Source: Chitinophagaceae bacterium
Lineage (GTDB): Bacteria; Bacteroidota; Bacteroidia; Chitinophagales; Chitinophagaceae
Assembly (NCBI GenBank): GCA_025934485.1
Contig: JAICXX010000008.1
Span: 16,319 to 80,318, forward strand
Length of the DNA: 64,000 nucleotides
Reading direction: 5' to 3'
Both the position numbers and the translations under genes were made by a program. Below the pieces are notes generated by a model. It did no database searches. It saw only the letters and a program-made list of their open reading frames with translations, and was not told the DNA's origin. Positions 26,414 to 35,776 of this stretch are shown here, piece after piece (the first letter of the stretch is position 1; every line of letters starts with the position of its first letter).

Positions 26414-28765
26414 ATGAATAATCTGTGTATGAGAAAACTCGGGTTACTGTTTTGCCCTGTGATGATCTTTATGCAGTTGCAGGTATTGGGGGGAGTCTCC
26501 CATGCCGCGGACCGGCCTTCTGCTCAGGAGCGGCAACGTTGGGAGACAGAGGCAAGGCAGGTGACCATCCTTCGGGACACATGGGGTATCCCGCATATTT
26601 ATGGCAAAACGGATGCCGCGGTTGTATTCGGGTTGTTATATGCCGAATGTCAGACGGATTTTCCGCGTGTTGAAAAAAACTATCTGGAGATGCTGGGCCG
26701 GCAGGCCGAGGTTTATGGGGAGAACTATTTGTATACCGATGTGATGATGCGGTTAGTCTACGACAGTGTGCAGGCCATCGCGGATTACAATCGCAGCCCT
26801 GCATGGATGCATCAGCTGTTGGATGCTTTTGCCGACGGCGTCAACTATTATCTTTATAAACATCCTGAAACGAAGCCGCTGGCGTTAAAACATTTTGAGC
26901 CCTGGTATGCGCTGATGTTCACGGATGGCAGCGTATCCGCCACGAGTACGGGCGGGGTGAGGCTGGATGAGATAAAGAACTTTTACAGTGGGCATCCGCC
27001 GCTGGCTATACGTCACGCGCCGGTGATCCCGGATGTCGAGAAGATGGTGCTGGAGGATAGGGGTATGGCCGTTCCGGCTGCCGGTGCGGTTGGGGATGGC
27101 GGACCTCAGGCGGAAGCCCCCGATGAACCTGGCGATGAGCCGGGCGGCTGGCCGGGTGATGACGATCGCGGTTCCAATGGATTTGCGCTTTCGGGGTTTC
27201 GGACCGCCTCGGGGGCAACAGAGCTCTATATCAATCCGCATGTCCCCTTTTATTTTCGCATGGAGGTACATCTGATCAGTGAGGAGGGGTTGAATGCCTA
27301 TGGCGCCGTGACCTGGGGACAGTTCTTTGTCTATCAGGGATTCAACGCTCATTGTGGCTGGATGCATACGTCCAGCTATGCCGATGTCGCCGATCTATAT
27401 GCGGAGAAGGTGCGGCAGCAGGATACGGGTTTCGTGTACACCTATGAGGGACAGACCAGGCCGGTGCTGGAGAAACCATTTACGGTTTATTATAAGAAGG
27501 GCGATGCAATGCAGGTCCTTGCGGTCAAGGGGTATTATACCCATCATGGGCCGGTGATGGCCAGCCGGGATGGGAAATGGCTGAGCCTGAAAGAATACAA
27601 CCGTTCGCTGGACGCCCTGGAAGAAGCCTGGCAGATCACCAAGGCCAATACCTTCGACGAATACAAGCAGGCCATGGATATCCGGGCCAACACCACCAAC
27701 AATACCGTCTATGCCGACGATCAGGGCAATATCGCCTATTGGCACGGCAATTTCATGCCGCGGCGCGACAGCAGCTACAACTGGTCGTTGCCGGTAGATG
27801 GCTCGATTGCCGCCACGGAATGGAAGGGGCTTCATTCGCTGGATGAGATCGTTCATGTTTACAATCCGGCTACGGGGTGGATACAGAACTGCAATTCGAC
27901 ACCCTATGCCTCGTCGGGCAACAGCAGCCCTGAGCGTAGCCGTTACCCGGCCTATATGGCGCCGGATGGTCAGAATTTCCGTTCCTTGAATGCGATCCGG
28001 CTGATCAGCGGGGCCAACGAATTTACACTGGACAGTCTCATCGCCAAGGGATATGATCACTATCTTTCGGCTTTTGATGTCTTGCTGCCGGCGCTTTTCG
28101 ATGCGTATAATCAGGCTCCTGACAGTATCCGGAAGATGTTGCAGGAGCCCATCGCCGTATTGCAGAAATGGGACCGCCGCTCGGCCGTACACAGTGTGGC
28201 GACGAATCTTGCCGTGGAATGGGCAACGCGGATGCTTATCTATGCTCCGCGGCCGAGGACTCCGGAAGAAGCCTCCAACCAGGTTGGGATGTTCGACTCC
28301 GTGGTTGTGCGGTCGACGCCAGAGCAAAAGACGGGTGAACTGCTGGTTGTCGTAGGTGAATTGCGTCATCAATATGGAAGCTGGAAGATCGAATGGGGTG
28401 AGATGTGCCGCTATCAGCGATTGACGGGGAAGATCGTCGAGACCTATGATGACCGGAAGCCCAGCGTTGCGGTAGGGCTGGTGGCTTCGATGTTTGGCGA
28501 GCTGCCTTCTTTTGTGAGCCGGGTGATGCCCAATACCAAAAAGAGATATGGTTATTCCGGCAATAGCTTTATTGCCGCGGTGGAATTCGGGAAGCGCGTT
28601 AGTGCCAGGACCATTGTAACGGGCGGGGAGAGCAGTGATCCGGCTTCGCCACATTTTTCCGATCAGGCGGCGATGTACCTCACCGGGCAGTTCAAAGACG
28701 TCTATTTTTACCGGGAGGATGTGGAGAAGAATGTAGAGAAGAAATACAGGCCCGGGGAGGAGTGA
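26414..28765 (+). CDS. Penicillin acylase family (Ntn-hydrolase) secreted amidase
   Basis: A 783-residue precursor with N-terminal signal region (KLGLLFCPVMIFMQLQVLGG; starts at 26414 or 26429). The alpha chain begins VTILRDTWGIPHIYGKTDAAVVFGLLYAE, as in PF01804. The junction DDDRGSNGFALSGFRTASG contains the N-terminal nucleophile Ser of the beta chain, freed by self-cleavage; downstream ANTTNNTVYADDQGNIAYWHGN supplies the catalytic Asn region. Between about residues 223 and 252, directly before the cleavage point, lies an acidic Gly/Asp/Glu/Pro-rich stretch that may be the removed spacer peptide. The family hydrolyses amides such as N-acyl-homoserine lactones, beta-lactams or lipopeptides; which is not decidable here. 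Confidence 0.9.
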   Translation: MNNLCMRKLGLLFCPVMIFMQLQVLGGVSHAADRPSAQERQRWETEARQVTILRDTWGIPHIYGKTDAAVVFGLLYAECQTDFPRVEKNYLEMLGRQAEVYGENYLYTDVMMRLVYDSVQAIADYNRSPAWMHQLLDAFADGVNYYLYKHPETKPLALKHFEPWYALMFTDGSVSATSTGGVRLDEIKNFYSGHPPLAIRHAPVIPDVEKMVLEDRGMAVPAAGAVGDGGPQAEAPDEPGDEPGGWPGDDDRGSNGFALSGFRTASGATELYINPHVPFYFRMEVHLISEEGLNAYGAVTWGQFFVYQGFNAHCGWMHTSSYADVADLYAEKVRQQDTGFVYTYEGQTRPVLEKPFTVYYKKGDAMQVLAVKGYYTHHGPVMASRDGKWLSLKEYNRSLDALEEAWQITKANTFDEYKQAMDIRANTTNNTVYADDQGNIAYWHGNFMPRRDSSYNWSLPVDGSIAATEWKGLHSLDEIVHVYNPATGWIQNCNSTPYASSGNSSPERSRYPAYMAPDGQNFRSLNAIRLISGANEFTLDSLIAKGYDHYLSAFDVLLPALFDAYNQAPDSIRKMLQEPIAVLQKWDRRSAVHSVATNLAVEWATRMLIYAPRPRTPEEASNQVGMFDSVVVRSTPEQKTGELLVVVGELRHQYGSWKIEWGEMCRYQRLTGKIVETYDDRKPSVAVGLVASMFGELPSFVSRVMPNTKKRYGYSGNSFIAAVEFGKRVSARTIVTGGESSDPASPHFSDQAAMYLTGQFKDVYFYREDVEKNVEKKYRPGEE

Positions 28766-28911
28766 GCGGGGGCGGGGATGACTTTTATAAAGACGACAGA
28801 ATTCAAGCCGGAATATGGCTTCGAAGTCGCGAAATTGGGGAAAACAAAGGTGGGGAAGGGGTGAATTGAGCACGGAATTTGGGCAGGCAATGGTACAAAA
28901 AACTTGATCAT

Positions 28912-30582
28912 ATGAAAGAAAAAGGCCAAAAGAAGAGCGACGGATCGTCGGGGGGCAATGGAAGCGGCGGGGCGAATGGGGGAGGTACGCATGCGCTCCT
29001 GGAGGGCAGCACGCGGGCGATGCGGCCGGGCGCGAAGGTATTGGGTGTTGCCGATCCGGACGAGTGGATCGAACTGACCATCAAGGTACGCCGGAAGAAG
29101 GCGCTGCCTGAGGTAGGGAAACCTGCGGTGAAGCCGCTGAGCGTTCAGGAACTGGAAACACAATATGGGGCCGCCCAGGCGGATATGGATAAGGTGCGGA
29201 CGGTGCTTACGGGGCTTGGGGCGAAGGTGCTGAAGGAGGATGCGGTGAGCTGCGGCATTCGGGCCGGGGCGAGGGCGGAAGTATGGGAGTCGGTATTTCA
29301 GGTGAAGTTATTCCATTATTCTCATAGCGAGGGAAACTACCGGGGCCGAAAGGGGGATCTGCGGGTGCCGGTGGAGTTGCAGGAGATCGTTGTAGGGGTC
29401 TTTGGGTTGGATAACCGAAAGATGGTAAAGCGCAGGCCCATCCACAGACGAAGGGTGTCGCTGAATCTTGCCGAACGGGCCGCGGCGAGCCGAACCTGGT
29501 TCTTTCCGGCGGAGCTGGCCACGATCTATTCTTTTCCGGCGGGTAATGGCCAGGGGCAGACGGTGGGTTTGCTGGAATTCGGGGGCGGGTATTTCCCGGA
29601 TGATCTGTCCACCTTTTGCAAGGACGCGAATGTCAATGTCCCGGTGGTCAGGACGGTTTCGGTCAACAATACCCCGACCAATGCGAAGGATGGGGCGGAA
29701 GGGGAGGTGATGCTCGACATAGAAGTGGTGGCCGGTGTCTGCCCCGCATCGACGATCGTCGTATATTTTTCTTCTTTTGATGAGAGCGGCTGGGTCAATG
29801 TCGTCGACATGGCGATCCACGACCAGACGAATCCGCTTACGGTGATCTCGTGCAGCTGGGGGTACGCTGAAGATGCCCCGGGTGCGTGGTCTCCGGGCGC
29901 ACAGAGCGCTATCAACGATTCCCTGCAGGCCGCGGCGTTACTGGGCATCACGGTTTGTGTGGCGGCCGGAGACGATGGCTCAGACGATGAGGTCGGTGAT
30001 GGGCATGCGCACGTGGACTTCCCCAGCAGCAGCCCTTATGTTCTGGCGGTTGGCGGGACGACCTTGAAAGAATCTTCCGCCGGGAAAATTACGGAGACGG
30101 CCTGGAAAGATGGCGACGGTTTGCGGAAAGACAATGGGGGGAGCACGGGTGGGGGCGTGAGTACGATCTTTCCCCGGCCGTCGTGGCAGACGGTGCCGGT
30201 CCAGAGCGTCAATCCCGGGTCGATCGAGGGGCGGGTGGTGCCGGATGTGGCGGCGGATGCCAGCGCCAATACAGGCTATTGGACCGTAGTCGATGGGCAG
30301 GGAGGGGCCAGTGGCGGCACCAGCGCGGCTGCTCCGCTATGGGCGTCGCTGATCGCGCGGCTCAATGCCAGCCTGGGTGCGCCGGTAGGTTTTCTAAGCC
30401 CGCTGCTGTACCAGGCGGGCGCGAACGGTCAGCCATTGGGTCAAACGGGCTGTCGCGATATCACTTCGGGAAACAACGACACGGCATCGATCGGCGGGTA
30501 TTCTGCCGGACCGGGTTATGATGGGGTTACGGGGTGGGGGGTGCCGATAGGGACGGCGCTGGAGAGCGGATTAAAAAAATAA
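28912..30582 (+). CDS. S53 family serine-carboxyl peptidase (sedolisin/kumamolisin-like)
   Basis: A 556-residue proenzyme from ATG at 28912 (an upstream TTG gives no conserved sequence). Residues 1-25 are a Lys/Gly/Ser-rich tail without a signal peptide; residues 40-190 are the activation prodomain, ending in RRPIHRRRVS; the catalytic domain follows. The sedolisin triad is visible: Glu265 and Asp269 in GEVMLDIEVVAG and Ser471 in SGGTSAAAPLW; the oxyanion Asp is in VAAGDDGSDDE. The C-terminal calcium site is seen as DITSGNNDT and GPGYDGVTGWG. Such enzymes cut proteins at acid pH. Export without a recognisable signal peptide is also seen in some family members. It follows the acylase on the same strand by 146 bases. 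Confidence 0.92.
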   Translation: MKEKGQKKSDGSSGGNGSGGANGGGTHALLEGSTRAMRPGAKVLGVADPDEWIELTIKVRRKKALPEVGKPAVKPLSVQELETQYGAAQADMDKVRTVLTGLGAKVLKEDAVSCGIRAGARAEVWESVFQVKLFHYSHSEGNYRGRKGDLRVPVELQEIVVGVFGLDNRKMVKRRPIHRRRVSLNLAERAAASRTWFFPAELATIYSFPAGNGQGQTVGLLEFGGGYFPDDLSTFCKDANVNVPVVRTVSVNNTPTNAKDGAEGEVMLDIEVVAGVCPASTIVVYFSSFDESGWVNVVDMAIHDQTNPLTVISCSWGYAEDAPGAWSPGAQSAINDSLQAAALLGITVCVAAGDDGSDDEVGDGHAHVDFPSSSPYVLAVGGTTLKESSAGKITETAWKDGDGLRKDNGGSTGGGVSTIFPRPSWQTVPVQSVNPGSIEGRVVPDVAADASANTGYWTVVDGQGGASGGTSAAAPLWASLIARLNASLGAPVGFLSPLLYQAGANGQPLGQTGCRDITSGNNDTASIGGYSAGPGYDGVTGWGVPIGTALESGLKK

Positions 30583-30587
30583 AATAT

Positions 30588-30617
30588 AAAAAGGGCGTTC
30601 AAGGGCCTTTTTTTTAG
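30588..30617 (+). terminator. Intrinsic terminator after S53 peptidase
   Basis: AAAAAGG pairs with CCTTTTT around an 11-base loop and is followed by a T run ending at about 30615. It is six bases after the S53 stop and separates that gene from the export cluster. Confidence 0.6.
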
Positions 30618-30645
30618 CTAATTTGACGGTTTAAACTATTTTCAT

Positions 30646-31494
30646 TTGGCCGAAATCGAGGAATGGGAGTGGGAGATCGATCCGCGGTATCATTGGTTCA
30701 AGTGGGAGCTGGGGGCGATCCCGCAGTACAAAGACCTTTTGTTCCGGCTTGTACGACGTGATCTGTTAGCCAATTATCAGCAGACGATCCTGGGCCCTTT
30801 TTGGATACTCCTGCAGCCGGTGCTGACGATGTTGCTCTATTGGGTGATCTTCGGAACCATCGTGAAGGTTTCTACCAATGGGATACCGCCGTTGGTTTTT
30901 TATCTTTCCGGCATCATTTGCTGGAATTTCTTTTCGGATTGTCTGAGCGGCACGATGTATACCTTTATTCACAATTCGGCGGTGTTTGGCAAGGTATGGT
31001 TCCCGCGATTGCTGGTACCGTTGAGTGTCGTCCTCGCGCAGGGCGTGCGTATGCTGGTGCAGCTGGCGCTTTTCTTTTTACTATATGGTATTTTCTATGT
31101 CCGGGGAGATGTCCCTGCTTCCGGTATCGGCTGGCTTTTGCTGCCGGTGGTGGTTTTGTGGATCGGGCTGTTTGGACTGGGAGTCGGGCTTTTACTGAGT
31201 GTATTGACGGCCAGATATAGGGATCTGGACTATAGTTTACAATTTATCCTCCGGCTATGGATGTTCGCCAGTCCGGTGTTTTACCCTGCCCAGCTGTTGT
31301 CGGGGAAATACGGTTTTTTTTTATGGTTGAATCCGATGACGCCGTTGATAGAGGCCTTCCGGGTATTTTGTTTCCGGCGGGAGGTGGATCACGTGGGTTA
31401 TTTTTGGGCGGCCGGTGGAGCGGTGCTGGTGGTGCTGGCGATGGGGATCGCTTTTTTCAAACGGCATGAGGTGAGCGTCAATGATATCGTATGA
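30646..31494 (+). CDS. Polysaccharide ABC transporter permease (Wzm-like)
   Basis: A 282-residue inner-membrane protein with six predicted helices and the ABC2 export pattern (LVRRDLLANYQQTILGPFWILLQPVLTMLLYWVIFGTIVKV; later YRDLDYSLQFILRLWMFASPVFYP). The start must be the TTG at 30646, because no ATG occurs before the first helix. Wzm-type permeases carry lipid-linked O-antigen or related glycans across the inner membrane, with a Wzt ATPase. The next gene is that ATPase and overlaps by four bases (ATGA). Confidence 0.92.
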   Translation: MAEIEEWEWEIDPRYHWFKWELGAIPQYKDLLFRLVRRDLLANYQQTILGPFWILLQPVLTMLLYWVIFGTIVKVSTNGIPPLVFYLSGIICWNFFSDCLSGTMYTFIHNSAVFGKVWFPRLLVPLSVVLAQGVRMLVQLALFFLLYGIFYVRGDVPASGIGWLLLPVVVLWIGLFGLGVGLLLSVLTARYRDLDYSLQFILRLWMFASPVFYPAQLLSGKYGFFLWLNPMTPLIEAFRVFCFRREVDHVGYFWAAGGAVLVVLAMGIAFFKRHEVSVNDIV

Positions 31495-32756
31495 GTCAGC
31501 TAATGATAAAGGTGGAGGGCATCTCCAAATACTATCGGTTGGGGACGCAGGGCTCGGGTCGGCTTCGGGAGGACTGGAGCAATTGGTGGAAGTCGGTTGG
31601 CCGGAAGTCGGCCAGGGCGGACGCCTCGTCGCGGGGGGAAGCGCATATCTGGGCGCTCAAGGATGTGAGCTTCGAGGTTGGGGAGGGTGAGGTAATAGGA
31701 TTTATCGGGAAGAACGGCGCTGGGAAGTCTACGTTGCTGAAGATCATCTCGCGGATCACGCAGCCCACACAGGGGCGAATCAGGGGAAGAGGCAGGATCG
31801 CCAGCCTGCTGGAGGTGGGGACGGGTTTTCATCAGGAGTTAACGGGCCGGGAGAATATATATTTGAATGGACATATGCTGGGGATGACGCGCAGGGAGAT
31901 CGATTCGCAGTTCGATGCCATTGTCGATTTTTCCGGGGTGGAAACTTTTCTCGATACGCCGGTGAAAAGATATTCAAGCGGAATGTATGTGCGGCTGGCC
32001 TTTGCCGTTGCAGCGCATCTGACCCCGGAGATCCTTATCGTGGATGAGGTGCTATCGGTAGGGGATGCAGAGTTCCAGCAAAAGTGTTTAAGGAAGATGA
32101 AGGAGGTTTCCGGCCAGGAAGGCCGGACGGTGCTGTTCGTGAGCCATAATATGCAGGCCTTGCGGAATCTTTGTCACCGGGCGTATATACTTGAACACGG
32201 GGTATTGGTGGAAGGTGGACCGGCCGACAGGATGATTGCCCGGTATCTGCGGGATTCGCAGGTGCATTTTTTACGTCAATTCTACCCGGAACCCGCCCTG
32301 GCGCCGGGTAACGACCATATCCGGATCAAGCGGGTGGAGCTGATCCCGGCTTATTCCGGGGCTGAAGAGCTCATCGATATCCGGACGGCTTTGCAGCTGG
32401 AGCTCGAATTTTGGTATGAGCCGCCCGGCGTTTCCGACCTGATTGTGGGCATTCACCTTTTTGCATTAACCGGGGATTGTGTATTTGATGTCTCTTCGTC
32501 ACGGACGACCCTGGATAAGGGCTTGGTTAAATGCGGCTGCCGGATACCGGCTAACTTTCTCAACGATGGTTCGTACTATATTAGCATTGTTTTTGTGAGC
32601 AATACCACTCACCGCCTGTTTTATTTCGAATCCTGCCTCGCCTTCGAAGTGGCGGATTACCGGGAGCATACGTCCTGGTATGGGAAATGGATCGGTTATG
32701 TCCGGCCGGATTTCAAAGTTACGCTGGAGGCTTTAAACCCTGATGGTTATGTCTGA
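31491..32756 (+). CDS. Polysaccharide ABC transporter ATP-binding protein (Wzt-like, with C-terminal glycan-binding domain)
   Basis: 421 residues. The ATPase half has Walker A GKNGAGKSTLLKII, signature YSSGMYVRLAFAVA, Walker B ILIVDEVLSVGD and the switch His in VLFVSHNM. From about residue 245 there is a second, beta-rich domain (IRIKRVELIPAYSGAEELIDI to ESCLAFEVADY), as in Wzt proteins whose C-terminal jellyroll recognises the modified end of the glycan. That implies an export route gated by a terminal modification. It overlaps both neighbours (permease before, glycosyltransferase after), a tight operon. Confidence 0.93.
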   Translation: MSQLMIKVEGISKYYRLGTQGSGRLREDWSNWWKSVGRKSARADASSRGEAHIWALKDVSFEVGEGEVIGFIGKNGAGKSTLLKIISRITQPTQGRIRGRGRIASLLEVGTGFHQELTGRENIYLNGHMLGMTRREIDSQFDAIVDFSGVETFLDTPVKRYSSGMYVRLAFAVAAHLTPEILIVDEVLSVGDAEFQQKCLRKMKEVSGQEGRTVLFVSHNMQALRNLCHRAYILEHGVLVEGGPADRMIARYLRDSQVHFLRQFYPEPALAPGNDHIRIKRVELIPAYSGAEELIDIRTALQLELEFWYEPPGVSDLIVGIHLFALTGDCVFDVSSSRTTLDKGLVKCGCRIPANFLNDGSYYISIVFVSNTTHRLFYFESCLAFEVADYREHTSWYGKWIGYVRPDFKVTLEALNPDGYV

Positions 32757-34701
32757 GTCCAAGGCGCATACTATTCTTCATTTACCCTGGGAGGAGGTCG
32801 GGGAGAAAGAGCTGGGACCGGGGAGCTATTACCTGGTCTTTTGGTTAAGGGGTATACCGTTAGGACATTATTGGTTGGAAGTGGGGGCCGCGGGGACGGC
32901 GTTAAAGGAGCATGCAGCGGCGATCGGAGAGGTAATTGGCCCAGTTTTGGAATATCATGTGAATAAGATTGAGCCCGCAGAGACATCCGGAAAAGATAGT
33001 TTATCCGTAGTTATATGTACCCGGAACCGGCCCGAGGATCTGGATAGGGCGATCAGGGCGCTGATGGCGTCGGAGGATAAGGATTTTGAGTTGATCGTCA
33101 TTGACAATGCGCCCGGGGACGACAGAACGGCCAGGGTGGTGAAACGGTTCCCGGATGTGCGCTATGTGCTCGAGCCGAGGCCGGGACTGGATATCGCCCG
33201 GAATGCGGGGGCAAGGGCGGCGCGAGGTGCTATTGTGGCTTATACGGATGATGATGTCGAGGTCTCTTCGACCTGGACTTGTGGAATAAAATCAGCATTT
33301 GCCGATCCGCTGGTGATGGCAGTTACCGGGATAGTTATCCCCAGCCGGCTGGAAACAGTATCACAATATCTTTTCGAAAAATACTGGGGTTTTAACAAGG
33401 GTTATTTACCCCGGGACTTTGATCAGGCATGGTTTAGGTCGCAATTGCCTTTTGGCGCGCCTGTGTGGGATATCGGCGCCGGGGCGAACATGGCGTTTCG
33501 CAAGGATGTCTTTTTATTGGCGGGCTGGTTCGATGAACGGTTGGATGTGGGCGCGGCTGGTTGTAGTGGGGATTCCGAGATGTGGTACCGGATATTGGCC
33601 GAGGGCTGGAATTGCCGGTATTTGCCGAAGTTGGTGGTCTTTCATCATCATCGGAAGACAATGGCGGAGTTAAGGCGGCAGCTTTTTTATTATATGCGGG
33701 GGCATGTGAGCGCCCTGCTCGTACAAAATGAGCGATATGGGCATCCCGGTAACCGCAGGCGATTATATCGGGCATTGCCTTTGTATTACTTGAGTCGTTG
33801 GTGGCGATGGATCAGGCACAGGAATGAAGAGGCAGCTACGGTAGGAATAGAGGTCCGGGGTTGTTTCTCGGGATGGTGGTATTACCGATCCATTAAACGG
33901 ATCAAGCCGGAAAGAGAGGCGATCGGCTTGCCGGATATGCCGCAAGGAAAGCCGGAGGGGGCGCTGGTGAGTGTGGTGATACCGTGTTACAATCATGGGC
34001 ATTACCTGGGGGCGGCTATAGAGAGTGTGCTGGCGCAGACTTATCCTCATCGGGAGATCATCGTGGTCGACGATGGGTCGACGGATTCGACGGCGGACGT
34101 GTGCAGGGCCTATGAGGGGGTACGGTATTTCCGGAGTGACCGGGTAGGGCCATCGGTAGCGAGGAATATCGGCGTCGTTGCCAGCAAGGGGAGTTTCGTG
34201 AATTTTCTGGATGCGGATGACGTTTTGTATCCCAATGCCCTGGAATTGAATCTTTATTATTTCGGGTACTACGCGGATGCGGTATTTATATCGGGGGGCT
34301 ACGACAGGATCGATGAGCGGGGTTGGCCCTTGGAGGCGCCTGTCCCGTTGGAGCGGGTAGGGGAAAATTATCAGGCGTTGCTCAGGGGCAACTATATCGG
34401 GATGGAGGCGACGGTGCTTTACAGGCGCGAGTTGTTCTTCCGGTATTTTTTTGATCCCGGCGTAAGCGCCTGTGAAGACTACGATTTGAATCTTCGTATT
34501 GCCCGTGATTGGCCGGTTTATGGGCATGCGCATAAGATAGCCGCTTATCGTATCCATGGAGGGAACCGATCCGGAGATAGAGCGTGGATGGCTCGCATGG
34601 CGATCGCCGTGCTGAAGAAGCACAAAAGGCAGGTGCGGACGGCGGAAGAAAGACGAAGCTACGAGGAGGGGCTAAGGAACTGGAAGAATTATTATCAATA
34701 A
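32743..34701 (+). CDS. Tandem GT2 glycosyltransferase
   Basis: 652 residues with two GT-A domains. Residues 1-85 are a Bacteroidota-type N-terminal extension. Domain 1 (about 86-380) has SVVICTRNRPEDL, the sugar-nucleotide loop IARNAGARAARG and the DxD-like TDDDVEV, then GDSEMWYRIL. Domain 2 (about 407-640) has SVVIPCYNHGHYLGAAIESV, VARNIGVVASKG and the DxD in FLDADDVLYP. No transmembrane helix; it works at the cytoplasmic face, adding two sugars in succession. It starts inside the end of the Wzt gene (14-base overlap; ATG at 32749 is an alternative). Confidence 0.92.
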   Translation: MVMSESKAHTILHLPWEEVGEKELGPGSYYLVFWLRGIPLGHYWLEVGAAGTALKEHAAAIGEVIGPVLEYHVNKIEPAETSGKDSLSVVICTRNRPEDLDRAIRALMASEDKDFELIVIDNAPGDDRTARVVKRFPDVRYVLEPRPGLDIARNAGARAARGAIVAYTDDDVEVSSTWTCGIKSAFADPLVMAVTGIVIPSRLETVSQYLFEKYWGFNKGYLPRDFDQAWFRSQLPFGAPVWDIGAGANMAFRKDVFLLAGWFDERLDVGAAGCSGDSEMWYRILAEGWNCRYLPKLVVFHHHRKTMAELRRQLFYYMRGHVSALLVQNERYGHPGNRRRLYRALPLYYLSRWWRWIRHRNEEAATVGIEVRGCFSGWWYYRSIKRIKPEREAIGLPDMPQGKPEGALVSVVIPCYNHGHYLGAAIESVLAQTYPHREIIVVDDGSTDSTADVCRAYEGVRYFRSDRVGPSVARNIGVVASKGSFVNFLDADDVLYPNALELNLYYFGYYADAVFISGGYDRIDERGWPLEAPVPLERVGENYQALLRGNYIGMEATVLYRRELFFRYFFDPGVSACEDYDLNLRIARDWPVYGHAHKIAAYRIHGGNRSGDRAWMARMAIAVLKKHKRQVRTAEERRSYEEGLRNWKNYYQ

Positions 34702-34714
34702 TAACTGAAACCCT

Positions 34715-35776
34715 ATGGTTATCGATCGTATACCTCTATCGCCTCCACCGGTGCCATCATTGAATGGTTGCCAAGAGCGACCGTTGTGGTCGGTGATGGT
34801 ACCCGTGTACAACTGTGGAGCTTATTTGCCGCAGGCCCTGGTCAGCGTACTGATGCAGGACCCCGGACCGGAGCTGATGCAAATCGAGGTGATAGACGAT
34901 TGCAGCACCGATATCGATGTCGAGGGACTGGTGTGTTCTATCGGCAAAGGGAGAATTGGTTATTTTCGGCAGCCGCAGAATGTTGGCAGTTTGCGGAATT
35001 TTGAGACCTGCCTGAACCGGTCAAGGGGACAATGGGTGCATTTATTACATGGCGATGATTACCTGGAGCCGGGATTTTACGAGGAGGTTGCCGACCTGTT
35101 CGTGGCTTATCCGGAGGCGGGTGCTGCCTTTACCGGTTATTATCAGGTGAGAGCCGACGGAGAGCTGCTTTATCCGAATCCCACACTAAGCGAGAAGCCG
35201 GGGTATGTGGAGAATTGGATGGATATCGTAGGACAATCGCAGCCGATCCAGCCGCCTGCGATGGTGGTCAAGCGAGCCGTTTATGAGCAGCTGGGGTCGT
35301 TCTTTGCTGTGCGGTATGGAGAGGACTGGGAGATGTGGGTACGCGTCTCGGCGAACTTCCCGGTGGTGCATAGCCCCAGGCGACTGGCGAATTACCGGAT
35401 GCATACGGCCGGCATTTCGAGCGAATGTTTTCAAACGGGTGAAAACATCAAAGATATTTCCAAGGTGATCAGTATTGTGCAAACGCATCTGCCGCCGGGG
35501 AAACGGCGGCGAATGGAAAAGCTCGCACGAAGGAACTTCGCTTTGTATTTTGCCCGGACGTCGGACATGGTATACCATGGGTACAGGAGTCCGAGCCAGG
35601 CCTTACGGCAGGCGATCGGAGCGATGAGGATGAGTGCCAACCGGATCACCTGCTACTATGTGTTGAAGATCGCGTTAAAGATCCTTATTCGTTACCGGTT
35701 TGGCCAGATCAGGGAGCCGGCTGGGACGGGGCGCACTAGTATACGTAAAATAACGTTTAAGCCGACTGATAGGTAG
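34715..35776 (+). CDS. GT2 family glycosyltransferase
   Basis: 353 residues with one GT-A domain: WSVMVPVYNCGAYLPQALVSVL, IEVIDDCSTDID, RQPQNVGSLRNFETCLNRSRGQWVHLLHGDDYLEPGF (the GDD serves as the metal-binding DxD equivalent), and YGEDWEMWVRVSANFPV near the acceptor site. The final 100 bases overlap the 3' end of the acyltransferase gene on the opposite strand. It is the last plus-strand gene of the export cluster, 13 bases after the tandem transferase. Confidence 0.9.
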   Translation: MVIDRIPLSPPPVPSLNGCQERPLWSVMVPVYNCGAYLPQALVSVLMQDPGPELMQIEVIDDCSTDIDVEGLVCSIGKGRIGYFRQPQNVGSLRNFETCLNRSRGQWVHLLHGDDYLEPGFYEEVADLFVAYPEAGAAFTGYYQVRADGELLYPNPTLSEKPGYVENWMDIVGQSQPIQPPAMVVKRAVYEQLGSFFAVRYGEDWEMWVRVSANFPVVHSPRRLANYRMHTAGISSECFQTGENIKDISKVISIVQTHLPPGKRRRMEKLARRNFALYFARTSDMVYHGYRSPSQALRQAIGAMRMSANRITCYYVLKIALKILIRYRFGQIREPAGTGRTSIRKITFKPTDR

